DNA of 64,000 nt from Porphyra umbilicalis. Its lineage: Eukaryota; Rhodophyta; Bangiophyceae; Bangiales; Bangiaceae. Shown piece after piece: positions 1 to 10,525 of this stretch. A program made the position numbers and the translations under genes. Location: contig KV918861.1 of assembly GCA_002049455.2 (NCBI GenBank), positions 170,793 through 234,792 of the forward strand. Reading direction: 5' to 3'. Under the pieces are notes generated by a model. That model was not told where the DNA came from, made no database searches, and saw only the letters and a list, made by a program, of their open reading frames with translations. Within the stretch, counting starts at the first letter, position 1. Each line of letters starts with the position of its first letter.

Positions 1-149
1 GCAATCCACTTCCGGATGGCCACCCGCGGCGGCATGCGCCCCGTCGATGGCCTCACCGCCACCGGCAACGCCGACGTACACCGCCATCGCGGCTGAATCC
101 GCCATCGCGTTGGCCGTCCGGGGGGTGTTTACCCTGGCTGTCGCCGCCG

Positions 150-300
150 GGCTTGCCGCCCACGCCGCCGTCGCCGCCGGGCTTGCCGCGCTTGCCGCCC
201 TTGCCGCAGCGCTTGCCGCCCTTGCCGCCGTCGCCGCCGGGCTTGCCGCCCTTGCCGCCGTCGCCGCCGGGCTTTCCGCCCTTGCCGCCGTGCGCGCCGC
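150..300. repeat. 30-bp minisatellite
   Basis: Imperfect tandem units of about 30 bp built on TTGCCGCCCTTGCCGCCGTC, best preserved from 240 to 300. On the minus strand they encode Gly-Gly-Lys/Gly-Gly-Asp strings, which follows from the repeat and is not evidence of a structural protein. Confidence 0.7.
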
Positions 301-449
301 CCCCCCCACCCCGCGCAAACCCACACTCACCGGGCCCACCACCTCGCGGTGTGCCACCTTGCGGCGGCGCACCCCTACTCAACCTTGCCGTTAGGCAGCG
401 ACCTGTGCGCGAGCACGAAGACACGGGATGGCCCCGTGCCGATACAACG

Positions 450-678
450 CGGACCCGCACCCCGGCTTCCGCCGTGTCGTCGGGGGAGTCAACACCCCGA
501 CGAGGGCGGCGCCTGCCGTCACGACGACCACCACCCAGCTGGTGCTTCCCCGCGCGCACGCCTCGGTGCTAACCGGCCTGGAGGTGTGAACCCCACCCCC
601 ACGCTCGGCACCACGGACCCGCGTCCCGGCTTTCGCCGTGTCGTCGGGGTAGTCAAACCCCCGACGAAGGAGGCGCCA
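450..678. repeat. Direct duplication, 164 bp apart
   Basis: The stretches at 450-513 and 614-678 are near copies, sharing GGACCCGC, GCCGTGTCGTCGGGG and CCCGACGA in the same order. This is a two-copy local duplication with no visible coding role. Confidence 0.65.
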
Positions 679-1842
679 CTCGGCGCCGACGACGGTTGCC
701 CCAACACGTGTTGCACGACGCACCCACGCACCAACGGGTCTTTACCCCGACGCTCTTCGCCTGTCAACCGGCCGTCTGGCCACCACGCCGACGCCGACGC
801 CGACTCGCCTGCAAGGACGCGCGTACGCGCAAGCGCCGGTCGAACCCGCAGCGTCAGCTGCCCGCCACCCACGCCCACGCGTGTGTGGCGGGACGGTCGC
901 GACCGACGAAGGCGAACCGCCACCTCCCCCCAATCGGGACTGGGCGGCGCGCCCCCCCCCCCCACGGCTCCCGCCGCCTGGGCGGCTGCGCCCGCGCGGG
1001 CCCGTAAGGGGCCGCGATCGCCCAACCGGGTTTCACCATCCTCGGATCTCACCGGGACGGTTCGAATCTCGCGTTGGAGGTATGTAGCATATCTCTGCTA
1101 CCAATTGGCAATTAGCCACGAGTAGCCCCCTTGACTGGCCGAATCCACGGATGTGTGTGACTCGGCTTGTGGCACGCCCTTTGGGGGGTTACTTCCGCAT
1201 TGTTTATTTTTTATTTGCTTGTTTGCTTGCCTGTCTTATCTGTCTGCCGGCACTCATTACGATCGCTTGATCGGATGGTCGATCGACCAGTGCCGTTGTT
1301 TGTATTAAACCACCGGGGGTCCGGGGTCGCCGTCGTGGGCACCACCCGGCTCCCCATCGGATGCCCTTCAACAAAAGGTCTTCTTCCTCGCCGCGACGGC
1401 GATAGAACTCGCTTTATTGCTTGGCTACGGTCGGTCTCAGTACACTGGTAATTGACCTAACGTTATTAATACCACAAGTGCCTCATATCCACCCAGGGTA
1501 CGCCAGAGATGGTCTGCTGGTTGATGGTCACATCAAGAAGATACTGGCGTAGTGGTACAACGCTTTGTTGGCCCCAGCACAACGCGCTGCATTGACATTG
1601 TGTACAGAAACTTTTAACAAGGGCCCTTGTTCTCCCTCTTTGGCATGTCTTGTGCTGTGGTACTGTACCCACGGATACTTTGTATCGAAAGCAATCAGAC
1701 ACGCCACTACGACTGGGAGTGAGCACCAACGGGCTCTCCCATTTCTTCCCTTCAGCGTCATGGGGGCGGAGGGCTCCCCAAACAGTGAGACGGACCACCG
1801 CTTCCTGAGAGTCGCCATCTGCGAGTTGGTCCAAACGCCAAC

Positions 1843-2835
1843 ATGCTTTCTGCCGAGCGGTGTACTGGCGGCAGCATCACGCTGGAGGACGCGGAGGAGC
1901 TTACGCAGAAGGCATACAAGTGGGTGGTGGAGCACTACCAACCCGAATTAGGCCCTTCTTACATGACGAAGCTCCACCGCTTTGCGGGCCACCTGATGGA
2001 CGAATTTCGGCTTCGAGGCACCCCGTTTGATGAAAACACGGCGTACAACGAGACCCTGCACAAGGCCGTCAAGCTGGCGCACAAGCTCACCGACAGGCGA
2101 CGGGAGCAGTTCGTCGAGCAGCTCATCATCAACGAGCAGTTCCCCACCATCCTTCTGGCCGATGAAGATGAGTCTGAAGCCCTGGTGGAGCTTCAGCCGC
2201 AGGAGGGGCAGTCCGGTGTTGTTCGTCGACGCCGGTACACAAGGCGGCGGACTGCCGCCCAGTTGTCTTGAGGCCGGAAGCTCCCCGGCCTTACCGCCGC
2301 TCTGGGTGTCCAGAAGAACACAAATCTGTACTGCAGCAACAGCTTGTACTACGGGGACTCGTCCCGTCCAAGGCGCGGACGATTGTCTCACACGGTCCGA
2401 GCCGCCGCGAGCTTCCATGGAGTGCCATGGTTCGACTTGCTGCTGTACCGTGGGCCGAAAGGCGACCAGCGCGTCGGACAAGCCGCGCTTGTTTTCCACT
2501 CAAGGGCTGGTGCCTGGGAGCGGCTGGTCGTCCGGCAGGCTGAGAGCACTGCTTCTCGGCACGGTTGCGTGCTCACCAACTATGGGTGCCAGCGTCTCCA
2601 ATGGGTGGTGTCGGACGACCAGGACGCTGCAAGCATGGACGTGCTGAAGACAAAAGATGTTGAGTGCTAGATACCGGTGGAGCACGACTGGGAAGTCCTC
2701 AGCGAGCGACACGGCGTGACCGTCATGCCAGACGATGTGCCTACCACGGGGGAGGAGCTGCGCGCCGCTTGGTTCTTCGTTAATGCATTTTTGACGGAGT
2801 ACCCGGGAGAGAAGGAGAACGGGGAAGATGAGTAG
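1843..2835 (+). pseudogene. Decayed transposon-type protein, C-terminal part
   Basis: Two reading frames look like one protein. The first (1843-2271) contains KLHRFAGHLMDEFRLRGTPF followed by NETLHKAVK and RRREQFVEQL, a His-rich helical pattern that I associate with C-terminal parts of algal and protist transposon proteins. After a frame change the second (about 2344-2835) contains GPKGDQRVGQAALVFHSRAG and RQAESTAS, then a TAG at 2668-2670. Beyond that stop the same frame continues sensibly through HDWEVLSERHGVTVMPDDVP to a stop at 2833-2835. The frame change and internal stop mark it as inactive. No catalytic core is present, so the superfamily is not assigned. Function beyond transposon relic is unknown. 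Confidence 0.5.
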
Positions 2836-3654
2836 CGAATGTAGTATTGCTTCTGTCTGTATCTGGACAGCTATACTAGAACATTCCGCGGAGGCACCGC
2901 AAGGCCGGCTGGCCTGCCTCGAGAAACCAGCTCGGCACTGAGAGCTCGACTGCAGTTCATGCAGTTGCAGCACGCTCGGGGTGCCGCTTTAGCGCGGTGA
3001 AAGAACGAGGCTTGACAGCAGCACGCTTGGGGTGCCGCCGGAGCGCGGTGAAATAACGAGATTTGACCGACATGTCATCCGGACAGCATTGGACGACACG
3101 TGTAGGACTGGGGTGAGGCTTGGCAGTCCAGCAGTGAACGTCGCCGGTTGATCCGTGACCGAACGCCCTGATAGGGTCTGAATCGCCCCAGATGCGGTGG
3201 ATTTTCCTCTGACACTCTCCACTTGTAGCCTGCACTGGGGCGGGCTACATATCCAGAAATATCGGCGACGTCCCGAAGTACACCGGTGCGATGCGGGTCG
3301 GTGGCGCAGGAGTGGTGGTGGGGTGGCGACTCCGCCGAGGCTGCGGTCGTCGGTCACCGCTGCCCGTCGGGACGGCGGTGCCGTCTGCAAGCAGTCTGCA
3401 GCCTTTTCCTAGTAACGAAGGCAATTGGGGAGGAAATCCACAAGTTCCCTGGACTTTATTCTAGGGTGCTTTCTCACACCCACACGTCGAAAAAAAAGTC
3501 CTTTTTTTTTGTGCACGTTGCAAGAGTACTTCAAAAAACGTTGTTGGCGGTCCGTTTGGCTCCCTACGCCGTTGGAGGACGTCCCCCGGCGCTTTCTTGA
3601 CCATGGGAACATGCGCCGGGGCTGTCCGCATCTTTCTGTGAAGTTGCTAGAGGC
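2836..3654. other. Intergenic stretch, no gene seen
   Basis: It holds a 51-bp tandem duplication at 2969-3070 and a short A-run/T-run pair near 3490-3510. No coherent protein-like frame was seen. Confidence 0.5.
2969..3070. repeat. 51-bp tandem duplication
   Basis: AGCACGCTCGGGGTGCCGC at 2969 recurs as AGCACGCTTGGGGTGCCGCC at 3020, and both are followed by AGCGCGGTGAAA and AACGAG. The copies differ at a few positions. Confidence 0.8.
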
Positions 3655-5170
3655 GGCGCTGGGGGGGGGGGAGGCGGGCGGTTTTTGGGCGCCGCGCCGC
3701 GCGCCGGGGCCGCCGCGCGCGGCTGCCGCCGCCGCGCGCCGCCGCGCGCCGCCGCGCGCCGCCGCGCGCGCACCGGCCCCGGCGGCGCTGGGGTGCGGGG
3801 GGGGGGGGCGGGCTGGTTTTAGGCAGCGGGCCGCGCGCCGGGGCCGCCACGCGCGGCCGCCGCCGCCGCCCGCCGCCGCGCTCGCACCGGCCCCGGCGGC
3901 GCTGCGGGGGGGGGGGGGGCGGGTTTCGGGCGCCGCGCCGTGCGCCGGGGTCGCCACGCGCGGCCGCTGCCGCCGCGCGCCGCCGCGCGCCTCCGCGCGC
4001 CGGCACGCGCGCACCGGCCCCGGCGGCGCTGGGGTGCCGGGGGGGGGGGGGGGCTGATTCTAGGCGGCGGGCCGCGCGCCGTGTCCGCCACGCGCGGCGG
4101 CCGCCGCCGCCCGCCGCCACGCTCGCACCGGCCCCGGTGGCGCCAGAGGGGGGGGGGCGGCCGGTTTTAGGCGCCGCGCCGTGCGCCGAGGCGGCCGTGC
4201 GCGGCCGCTGCCGCCGCGCGCCGACGCGCGCCGCCGCGCGCGGCCGCTGCGGCCGCGCGCCGCCACGTGCCGCCGCGAGCCGCCGCGTGCCGCGGCGCGC
4301 GCACCGGCCCCGGCGGCGCTGGGGTGCGTGGGGGCGGGGGGGCGGGCTGGTTTTGGGCAGCGGGTCGCGCGCCGGGGCCGCCACGCGCGGCGGCCGCCGC
4401 CACCCGCCGCCGCGCTTGCACCGGCCCCGGCGGCGCTGGGGGGGGGGGGGGGGCGCTAATATAGGGCGCCCTGCCGCGCAGCAGGGCCGCCGCCCGCGGC
4501 CGCCACCACCTCGCGCCGCCACGCGCGTACCGGCCGCGGCGGTGCTTGAGGCACGCGGGGCGGGCTGCGTTCCGCCGCCGCGCCGCGCGCCGGGGTTGCT
4601 GCCCGCGGCCACGGCCGGCGCCGGCGGCTACGGGCGCACTGGCCCCGGCGGCGCTGGGGGGGGGGGGGCGGGCAATTTTTGGGCGCCGTGCCGCGCGCCG
4701 GGGCCTCCGTCCGCGACTGCCGCAGCTGCGCGCCGCCACGGGCGCACCGGCCCTGGCGGCGCTGGGGAGCTGGGGGGTGCGAGGGCGGGCGGTTATTGGG
4801 CAGCGGGCCGCGCGCCGCGGCCGCCGTCCGCGTCCGCCGCCGCCGCCCGCGGCCACCGCTGCCGCCCGCAGCCTCGAGTGCACCGGCCCCGGTGGCCCTG
4901 GAGCGGGCGGGTGCAGGCTGGTTCTGGCCGCTGCGCCGCGCGGCGTGCCCGCCACCGCGCCCACCGCCGCCGGCGACGGGCGTAGGTGCACCGGCCGCGG
5001 CGGTTTTGGCGGTGGGAGGGGGTGGTGCCGTTTTTTTGCGCCGCGCCGCGCGCGGCGGCCTCCGCGCGCGGCTGCCTCCGCCGTGGCGCGGGCCGCCGCT
5101 GCTGCCGTGGCACGCGGCCAGAGTAGCGGCTGTGGCGGTGCAGCTGGGGGCGGCGCGGCTGCTTTTGTGC
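3655..5170. repeat. GC satellite, about 11 units of 107-175 bp
   Basis: The landmark CACCGGCCCCGGCGGCGCTG, or a close variant, occurs near 3770, 3884, 4010, 4125, 4300, 4419, 4530, 4637, 4745, 4880 and 4988. Each is followed by a G-run of up to 14, then GCGGGC and a short T-rich hinge (GGTTTT or GGTTATT). The interval between landmarks is mostly 107-126 bp. Arms made of GCCGCCGCGCGC are self-complementary. All six frames are largely open, so the long frames here are not treated as genes. Confidence 0.85.
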
Positions 5171-5900
5171 GCCCGGTCGGGAAGCGCCCAATGGCGACAG
5201 CTGCTCCTGCCTCCCGTGGGCACGAGCGCACCGGACGTGACCGCGCTGCGGGGGAAGACTGGGAGGTTATTGCGCGCCGCGCCGGGCGCCGTGCGGCGGC
5301 GCTGGCGCTCGCGCCGTCCCTAGACTCCCTGTTGCCGCTGCAGATGCCGCAGTCCTCCTCGCGCCGTCCCACCATCTCTTCCGTCCTTCGGCCGTCGCCA
5401 CTGCGAAGGCTTCCCCCGAGCTGCCGCCACCGTCGCTGCCATTGTATCGCAGCGCTACTTTCTCTCCCCCTTCCGTTGCTGATCAGTTCCGCCGTCCGCT
5501 GCCACATTGTTTTCTGCACCGTGCGACGGCGGCTGTGCCATATCGAGGATCTATGCGACGCCTCCTTCCTTCCCGCTGTTGTGTTCCTTGAATGCCGTGG
5601 CTGGTTATCTATATCCCCTTCCGTTGCACAAAAGTATAGAAGTATGAGCCACACCGGTTACCCAGTCATGCGTATGAGAGGAGGAGCGGGTCGACTTGGT
5701 AGAGAGAGTCTGGCATGATCAGCGTACGTCCGATGAGAGACTAGAAAAGGGACTGGATACGAGGCACACAACTGTTTACTCGCCTACTACTGCCAGCCAC
5801 CAAGGAACAACCAGGATGCGCAGAAGAGTTGATAGAACAGGGTGTAAGATGCATTAAATGACAGGAAAGAAAAGACGAAGAAAGAAGCGCACACAATACC
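5171..5900. other. Transition out of the satellite; 3' flank of the KDZ gene
   Basis: GC content falls from about 5330 onward. The last 150 bases, next to the stop of the KDZ gene at 5901, are A-rich and would be its 3' untranslated region. No other gene is supported. Confidence 0.4.
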
Positions 5901-8900
5901 CTAGACCTCATCTTCATCCTCCGAGGCCTCCCCGCCAGAGTATACAGCACCCTGAGAGTCCGAGGACTCCTGGCCGAGCACGTTGGCGCCGAAAAAAGCA
6001 GCCCTAGCCTTTCTTGCATGACCATTGTCTTGCACGATAGCTCTATCAGAGACGGTTGGGTCCTCCAGGGCGACAACAACTCCGAGACCCCTAAGAGTGC
6101 TGCGAAGAACGGCACGGACAGCAGCCTGCCCAGACACTACACCATCGGCGCCGAGTTGGTCGAGACCCTCACCACCAGCATCGTCGGTGCGGAGCAGTTG
6201 ATCGCCTCCCTCCACACCTTGCCCTTCCCGTCTTTGCTCAGCCACCCCGCCGTCAACTTTGTGCGCGGCGCCTTGCTCACCCCTTCCGGCGTTCTCTGCG
6301 ACAGCAGCACGTCCGTCAGCTGCCGGCTGAGGTCTACCAGCAGCGGCATCCGCAGCTCGTGCGGCCGCGAAGCCGGCAGCGTGACCAAGACCGCCACAGA
6401 CGACACCTACAGCCGCTCGGGCGCTGCGTTGGCCGACCTCCGCAGCCTTGACCAACACAGCTTCTGTAACAGCGGCTTGTATCGTTGCTTGAACGGGGAA
6501 GAGGGCGGCGCACTGACCAGCCGCTGCGGCGGCGGCCTCTCCGGCAGCCGCGCCGGCGTCTCTGACGCCTGCCTCGAGCGCAACGTGGTATGTCGCCTGC
6601 ACAGCCGCCAGCCCGGCAGCTCGGCCGAACACGTGGCCGGCTGCTTGGCCGGCGGCTAGACCTGCCTCCTGCGCCGCCGAGTCAACAGCTTGCGCGACTA
6701 CCACTGGCAGTGCATCGGCAACAGCCACATGCACAGGGTGGAGAGGGGCAACTGGTGCGGCAGCGGTAACCTCGGCGGCAGCGTCAGCAAGCCCGACTTG
6801 CTGCCCGCCGCCTCCGCGCCGACCACCGCCGTCATTGTCGTCGCCGTCATCTCCACCATCCGCTGCATCCACGGCTTCAGCAGCAGCAGCGGCCTGCTGC
6901 AAGCCAGCTGCGCACGTGCAGCACCGCCGGTCGCAGTAGTCCTGCACGTGGGAGTGAAAGAAGGCGCACATTTGCCGGTGGCTTGTCTCTTTTCGCAACT
7001 CCCGCCTCATCTTGACGCGCAAATTGATCGTCGCCGCCAGGAGCCGCATCTGGATGATGAAGTGGTCCTGGCGCAGGTGCGCGAGGTGCGTCTTGTACGC
7101 CTTATTGATAGAGTGGCGGCTCTCTGCACAGGCGGTACTGTGCCTTACCGAACGCGACGGGTACGCGTCGGCGTCGAAGATGCGCGAGCACTTGTGCTGG
7201 TGCTTGACGTTGTGGGGGCGGTCCAGGCTGCACGCCATGGACGACTCGTTCACCAGCCACGGCACGCGGCGCGCCGCGTTACGGGCGAGCTGACAGGCCG
7301 TGTCAAAATACACTACCTTTGGAAGCAGGGGGAAACGCTGCACCAGCGACGCGAGCACGTGCGATGGCGATTCGGCTTTGTCCAGGAAGTCATAGCCGAT
7401 GAGCAGACCGCACAGGCACAAGAAGTTTTCGATGCCCGGCATGAACGTCTCCGACGTCAGCCACTTGTGCCGGCAGTCGTCCTCGCCGAGCTCCTTGGCC
7501 GCCATGGCGCGGAGCGTCTCCCGGTCCGCGCCGACCTTGGATGCCCGAGCGGCGTTGACCGCGTCGGCCTTGCCGTCAGTAATGAATGCCCGGACAGGCT
7601 CCAAGTCAGGCCAGACCTGGCCGCTGCGCACTTCTTCCACCTGCGCGTCGGCACGTGCCAACGAGTGGGCGGTGCAGCCGAGGCGCCGAGACGCAGGGGG
7701 CGGACCGGGTCGGTCGGCCACGTGCGCCGCCAGTTTGGCAGGAGACACCTCCCTCCACTGGCTTTCGAACTCGGTGGAGGAGGGGGGGGCGCGCCGCCGC
7801 CACTCCGACTCCCAAAGCGCGTCGACGTCACACGCGTAAAGAAGAAGCTCCGCGATGGCCCGCGTCACGAGCGGCTCCGTGTCGGCACCCATACCAACGA
7901 GCCGAAGAAAGGGCCACAAGATGCCCACCGACTCTACCGCTACGGCAAAGCGCCGCCAGTCCTCCACTTGCTGAGCCCGAACAATTTTGACCGCCAGCGC
8001 CCGAATGCGCACCCGGTCGAGACCCGCCAATGCCCCCAGAAGAGGCTGGCCCAAGAAGGTCGACAAAAACCGTCGAACGGTCCGCCACCGCTCCCGCATT
8101 TCAACGGCGGGCAGCCCCGTGCCGACTGCATCGGCCATAGGCAGCGCGACGGGGAAGGCACCAACGAGCGGTGCGGCGGGCTCGCCACCGACGCCTCCAG
8201 CCACAGATGTGGGGACGCCGGCCGCAATGGGGGCGGAAAAAGCCGCTTGGGTGGCGTCGACATCGAACCCTCGGCCGCCAACTGAGTCGCTCGTCCCGGC
8301 CGCCTCGGCGTCGCCGTCGTTGTCGCCGTCGACGTTCGCCCCGTCCTCGGTGGCCGGCGGCGGGTCCTGGTCCGTCAACGAGAGAGAGAAAAAAGAAAAG
8401 AAGAGAAGACTGGCCGCCCACTGCAAAGTCATTGGGCTGGCGACGACAACTCCCGGCCCGCGCGGCGCGGGGGTGTCCGCCATGGAAGAGCCAAGATCCC
8501 TCAAGGCTGAAAACTCAGTCTTGGACAGCCGCACTGCCTCCATCCGCTCCGATGTCAGCGCCTTGCGGATCGCGGCGCGGAGGGACGCCACCGGCAGCAC
8601 CGAGGCAAAGTTCGTGTCGATGGGTACGACCCGGACGTCCTCCGTCACACGGAAAAGTGGCTGAGACTGGCTCCGCAGGATTGAGAGCACCTCCCCGTCG
8701 GCAATAACCGCCCAGTACGGGCGGTCGCCGTCAACCTTGCACTTCGTGCAACGGAAGAGGGAGGCTGGAACGATCAGCGTCCGTGCGTAGCGGTGCACCG
8801 CGGCGATGACCGTCTGGCGCGCCAGCACCGACGAGGCGCCGGAAAGGGACTTGGACACTTCCAGCAAAAAGCATAGCACCGCTGCGGCAGAGGAGAGCGT

Positions 8901-10525
8901 GCTGTGCCCCGTAAAAACCATCTGCGTGATCACGTCCATGAAGGTGCGCGTGAACACCGTCTTGGTGGTTGAGGCAAAGAGGGACTCGCTGGCGCCGTCG
9001 TACGGCACAAGCTCGCCACACGCGCAAGTCCATCGTCGCACGGTCACTGCCACGCGGCCGCGTAGCGTGTGTAGCGTGGCCCCTGCGTTCTTGACCTCCA
9101 AGCCATTGTACGCTCCACCGCACTTGAAGCAGACCGCCTCGCACAATACATTGGGAAAGACCGTCGGCTCACCCGTCGCCCTACCAGCAGCGGCCAGCTC
9201 ATCCCACAGCAGGCAGTCGGACACCTCCCCCGTACACGGGAGGAAGTTCCGAGAGCTCCTTCAACGAACCTCGTCCGCGAACGCAGCGTCTGCAGCCGCG
9301 TCGGGCGGCACGGCCGGCGCGGACGCTCGCTCCGCCGCCGCCTCCGGTAGGTGAACGTCTCTAAAGGGGTCGTTAAAGTTGCCGCCCATCTCGTTAGCGG
9401 CCTGGGTTGTGGCACGTAACTCCGTGCACCACTCGGTCACGGCCGCTGCGTGCGGGCACCACCAGTGGTCCTTGGCACAGCTCAGCTGCGTGCACGCAGC
9501 GCGCATCTGCTGGCGCTTCTTTGACCGGCTCTTGCCCATTCGGGGGCGGATGACAACCACCGCCCACGCGCCGCCGGACTGCACCGCAAACACGCCGCGA
9601 TTCTTGGACGTCTTGGTCGCAAAATGTGCGGTGTAGTCGGTCACCGTCGCCCCGGCCCCATTGTCGAGATGTGGGAAGCGGTCAAGGAACTCTGCGGCGG
9701 TCTCCAAGCCGGCCGCCGCCGTCAGTGTCACCACGGACGCCTTGAGTGCACGGGCATGACAGCAGGTCGACGACAAGCCGATGGATGTTCGCATCTCCAC
9801 CGACTCGGCGCCGCCGCGGCCGCCGCACGAGCAGAGAAACAGCACCTCGCCGCGGACGCGGCCGCACCACACGGCGTAACCCCGCTCGCCCTCAGACAGA
9901 ACCACCGCCGCACCGTCGGCAACGCACGCCACGCGGAACAGCGTGCCGTGCCCTGCGACCCGATCGCCTGGGGCTCCGCCGAGATAGTCAACCCCAGCGC
10001 CTGGGTGATGCGTGAAGCGATGATTTCGATCAGCCCCAAGACCTCCGGCCGGTCATCCACCACGTCGGGCTCGGGCTCTGACAGGACGGCGCTGTCGCCG
10101 ATGTCGTCATCCCCCACCCCCGCCGGGTCAACCAGCTCCGTCGGCGCCTCTGGGTCGGAAGCGCCAGCGGCAGGGTCATGAGCACCCTGCCGTCGGCGTG
10201 ACGGCCGCCGCTGACCGTCTCCCGCCCTGGCAGCCCCGCCCGCTGCGCCTGCTACGGTCGCCCCGCCCGCCCCACCCGACCGGGCGGCACCGCCCGCACC
10301 GCCCGCTCTTCGCCGACGAGTGCGCTTGCTGGGGCGGGACGGTGCGTCGGTTCTAGGCCGTCGAGCCCGAAGATCTTGAGGAAAGAAAGCGAGAGCAGCG
10401 CGCAGATCCTCTGCCAGGAACATGGGGACAGCCCGTGCGCATCGGCGGATAGCCAACATCGGCGCCGGCAGCGCTACACGGCCATCCTCAGCTTCCTCAT
10501 CCGACCCGACGCCCGCCTCCGCCAT
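5901..10525 (-). CDS. KDZ-type DDE transposase, frame interrupted
   Basis: The main open part (9224 to 5901, 1107 residues) has a Cys cluster at residues 32, 35, 67 and 69, then CACGELVPYDG, the usual start of KDZ (Kyakuja-Dileera-Zisupton) transposases. Candidate DDE residues are D176 in WAVIADGE, the Asp of VVYFDTACQLARN (about residue 640) and the Glu of STACAESRH (about 698), the last followed by a helix and HFIIQMRLLAATIN. Just upstream in the same frame (9932-9261) lies a SWIM-like Cys/His cluster (CTQLSCAKDHWWCPHA), separated only by TGA at 9261-9263. A further frame (10525 to about 9940) starts MAEAGVGSDEEAEDG, carries the basic stretch RPSKRTRRRR, and would have to join by a frame shift or a short intron near 9940. 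The last 330 residues are an Ala-rich tail ending in an acidic patch. The element ends were not found. The family call is fairly secure; whether the gene is active is not. Confidence 0.75.
9261..9263 (-). other. In-frame TGA inside the KDZ transposase
   Basis: The codons before (ending ADEVR) and after (beginning RSSRNFLPCTGEV) are in one frame, with no splice pair in the surrounding dozen codons that would remove the stop. It is either a disabling nonsense mutation, a sequence error, or a boundary between separately made proteins. Confidence 0.7.

Larger units (their letters stand above)
1..1842. other. GC-rich low-complexity region with no supported gene
   Basis: Open frames run in several phases because of base composition. 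The minus strand of the first 560 bases reads as a Gly/Lys/Asp-rich collagen-like string, but it follows a minisatellite and has no recognisable domain. From about 1080 the sequence becomes closer to average GC and looks like ordinary intergenic DNA. No RNA gene was recognised. Confidence 0.5.

Noticed and set aside
53-559. Collagen-like Gly-rich protein on the minus strand
   Set aside because: It is the translation of a 30-bp minisatellite; Gly spacing is not a regular Gly-X-Y series and no start is convincing.
1045-1085. tRNA-like GGTTCGAATC motif
   Set aside because: The bases on either side do not pair as a T-arm and no acceptor or anticodon arm can be drawn.
3647-5654. Long Arg/Ala/Pro-rich frames on both strands
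   Set aside because: They coincide exactly with the GC satellite and have no start context, domain or codon preference.
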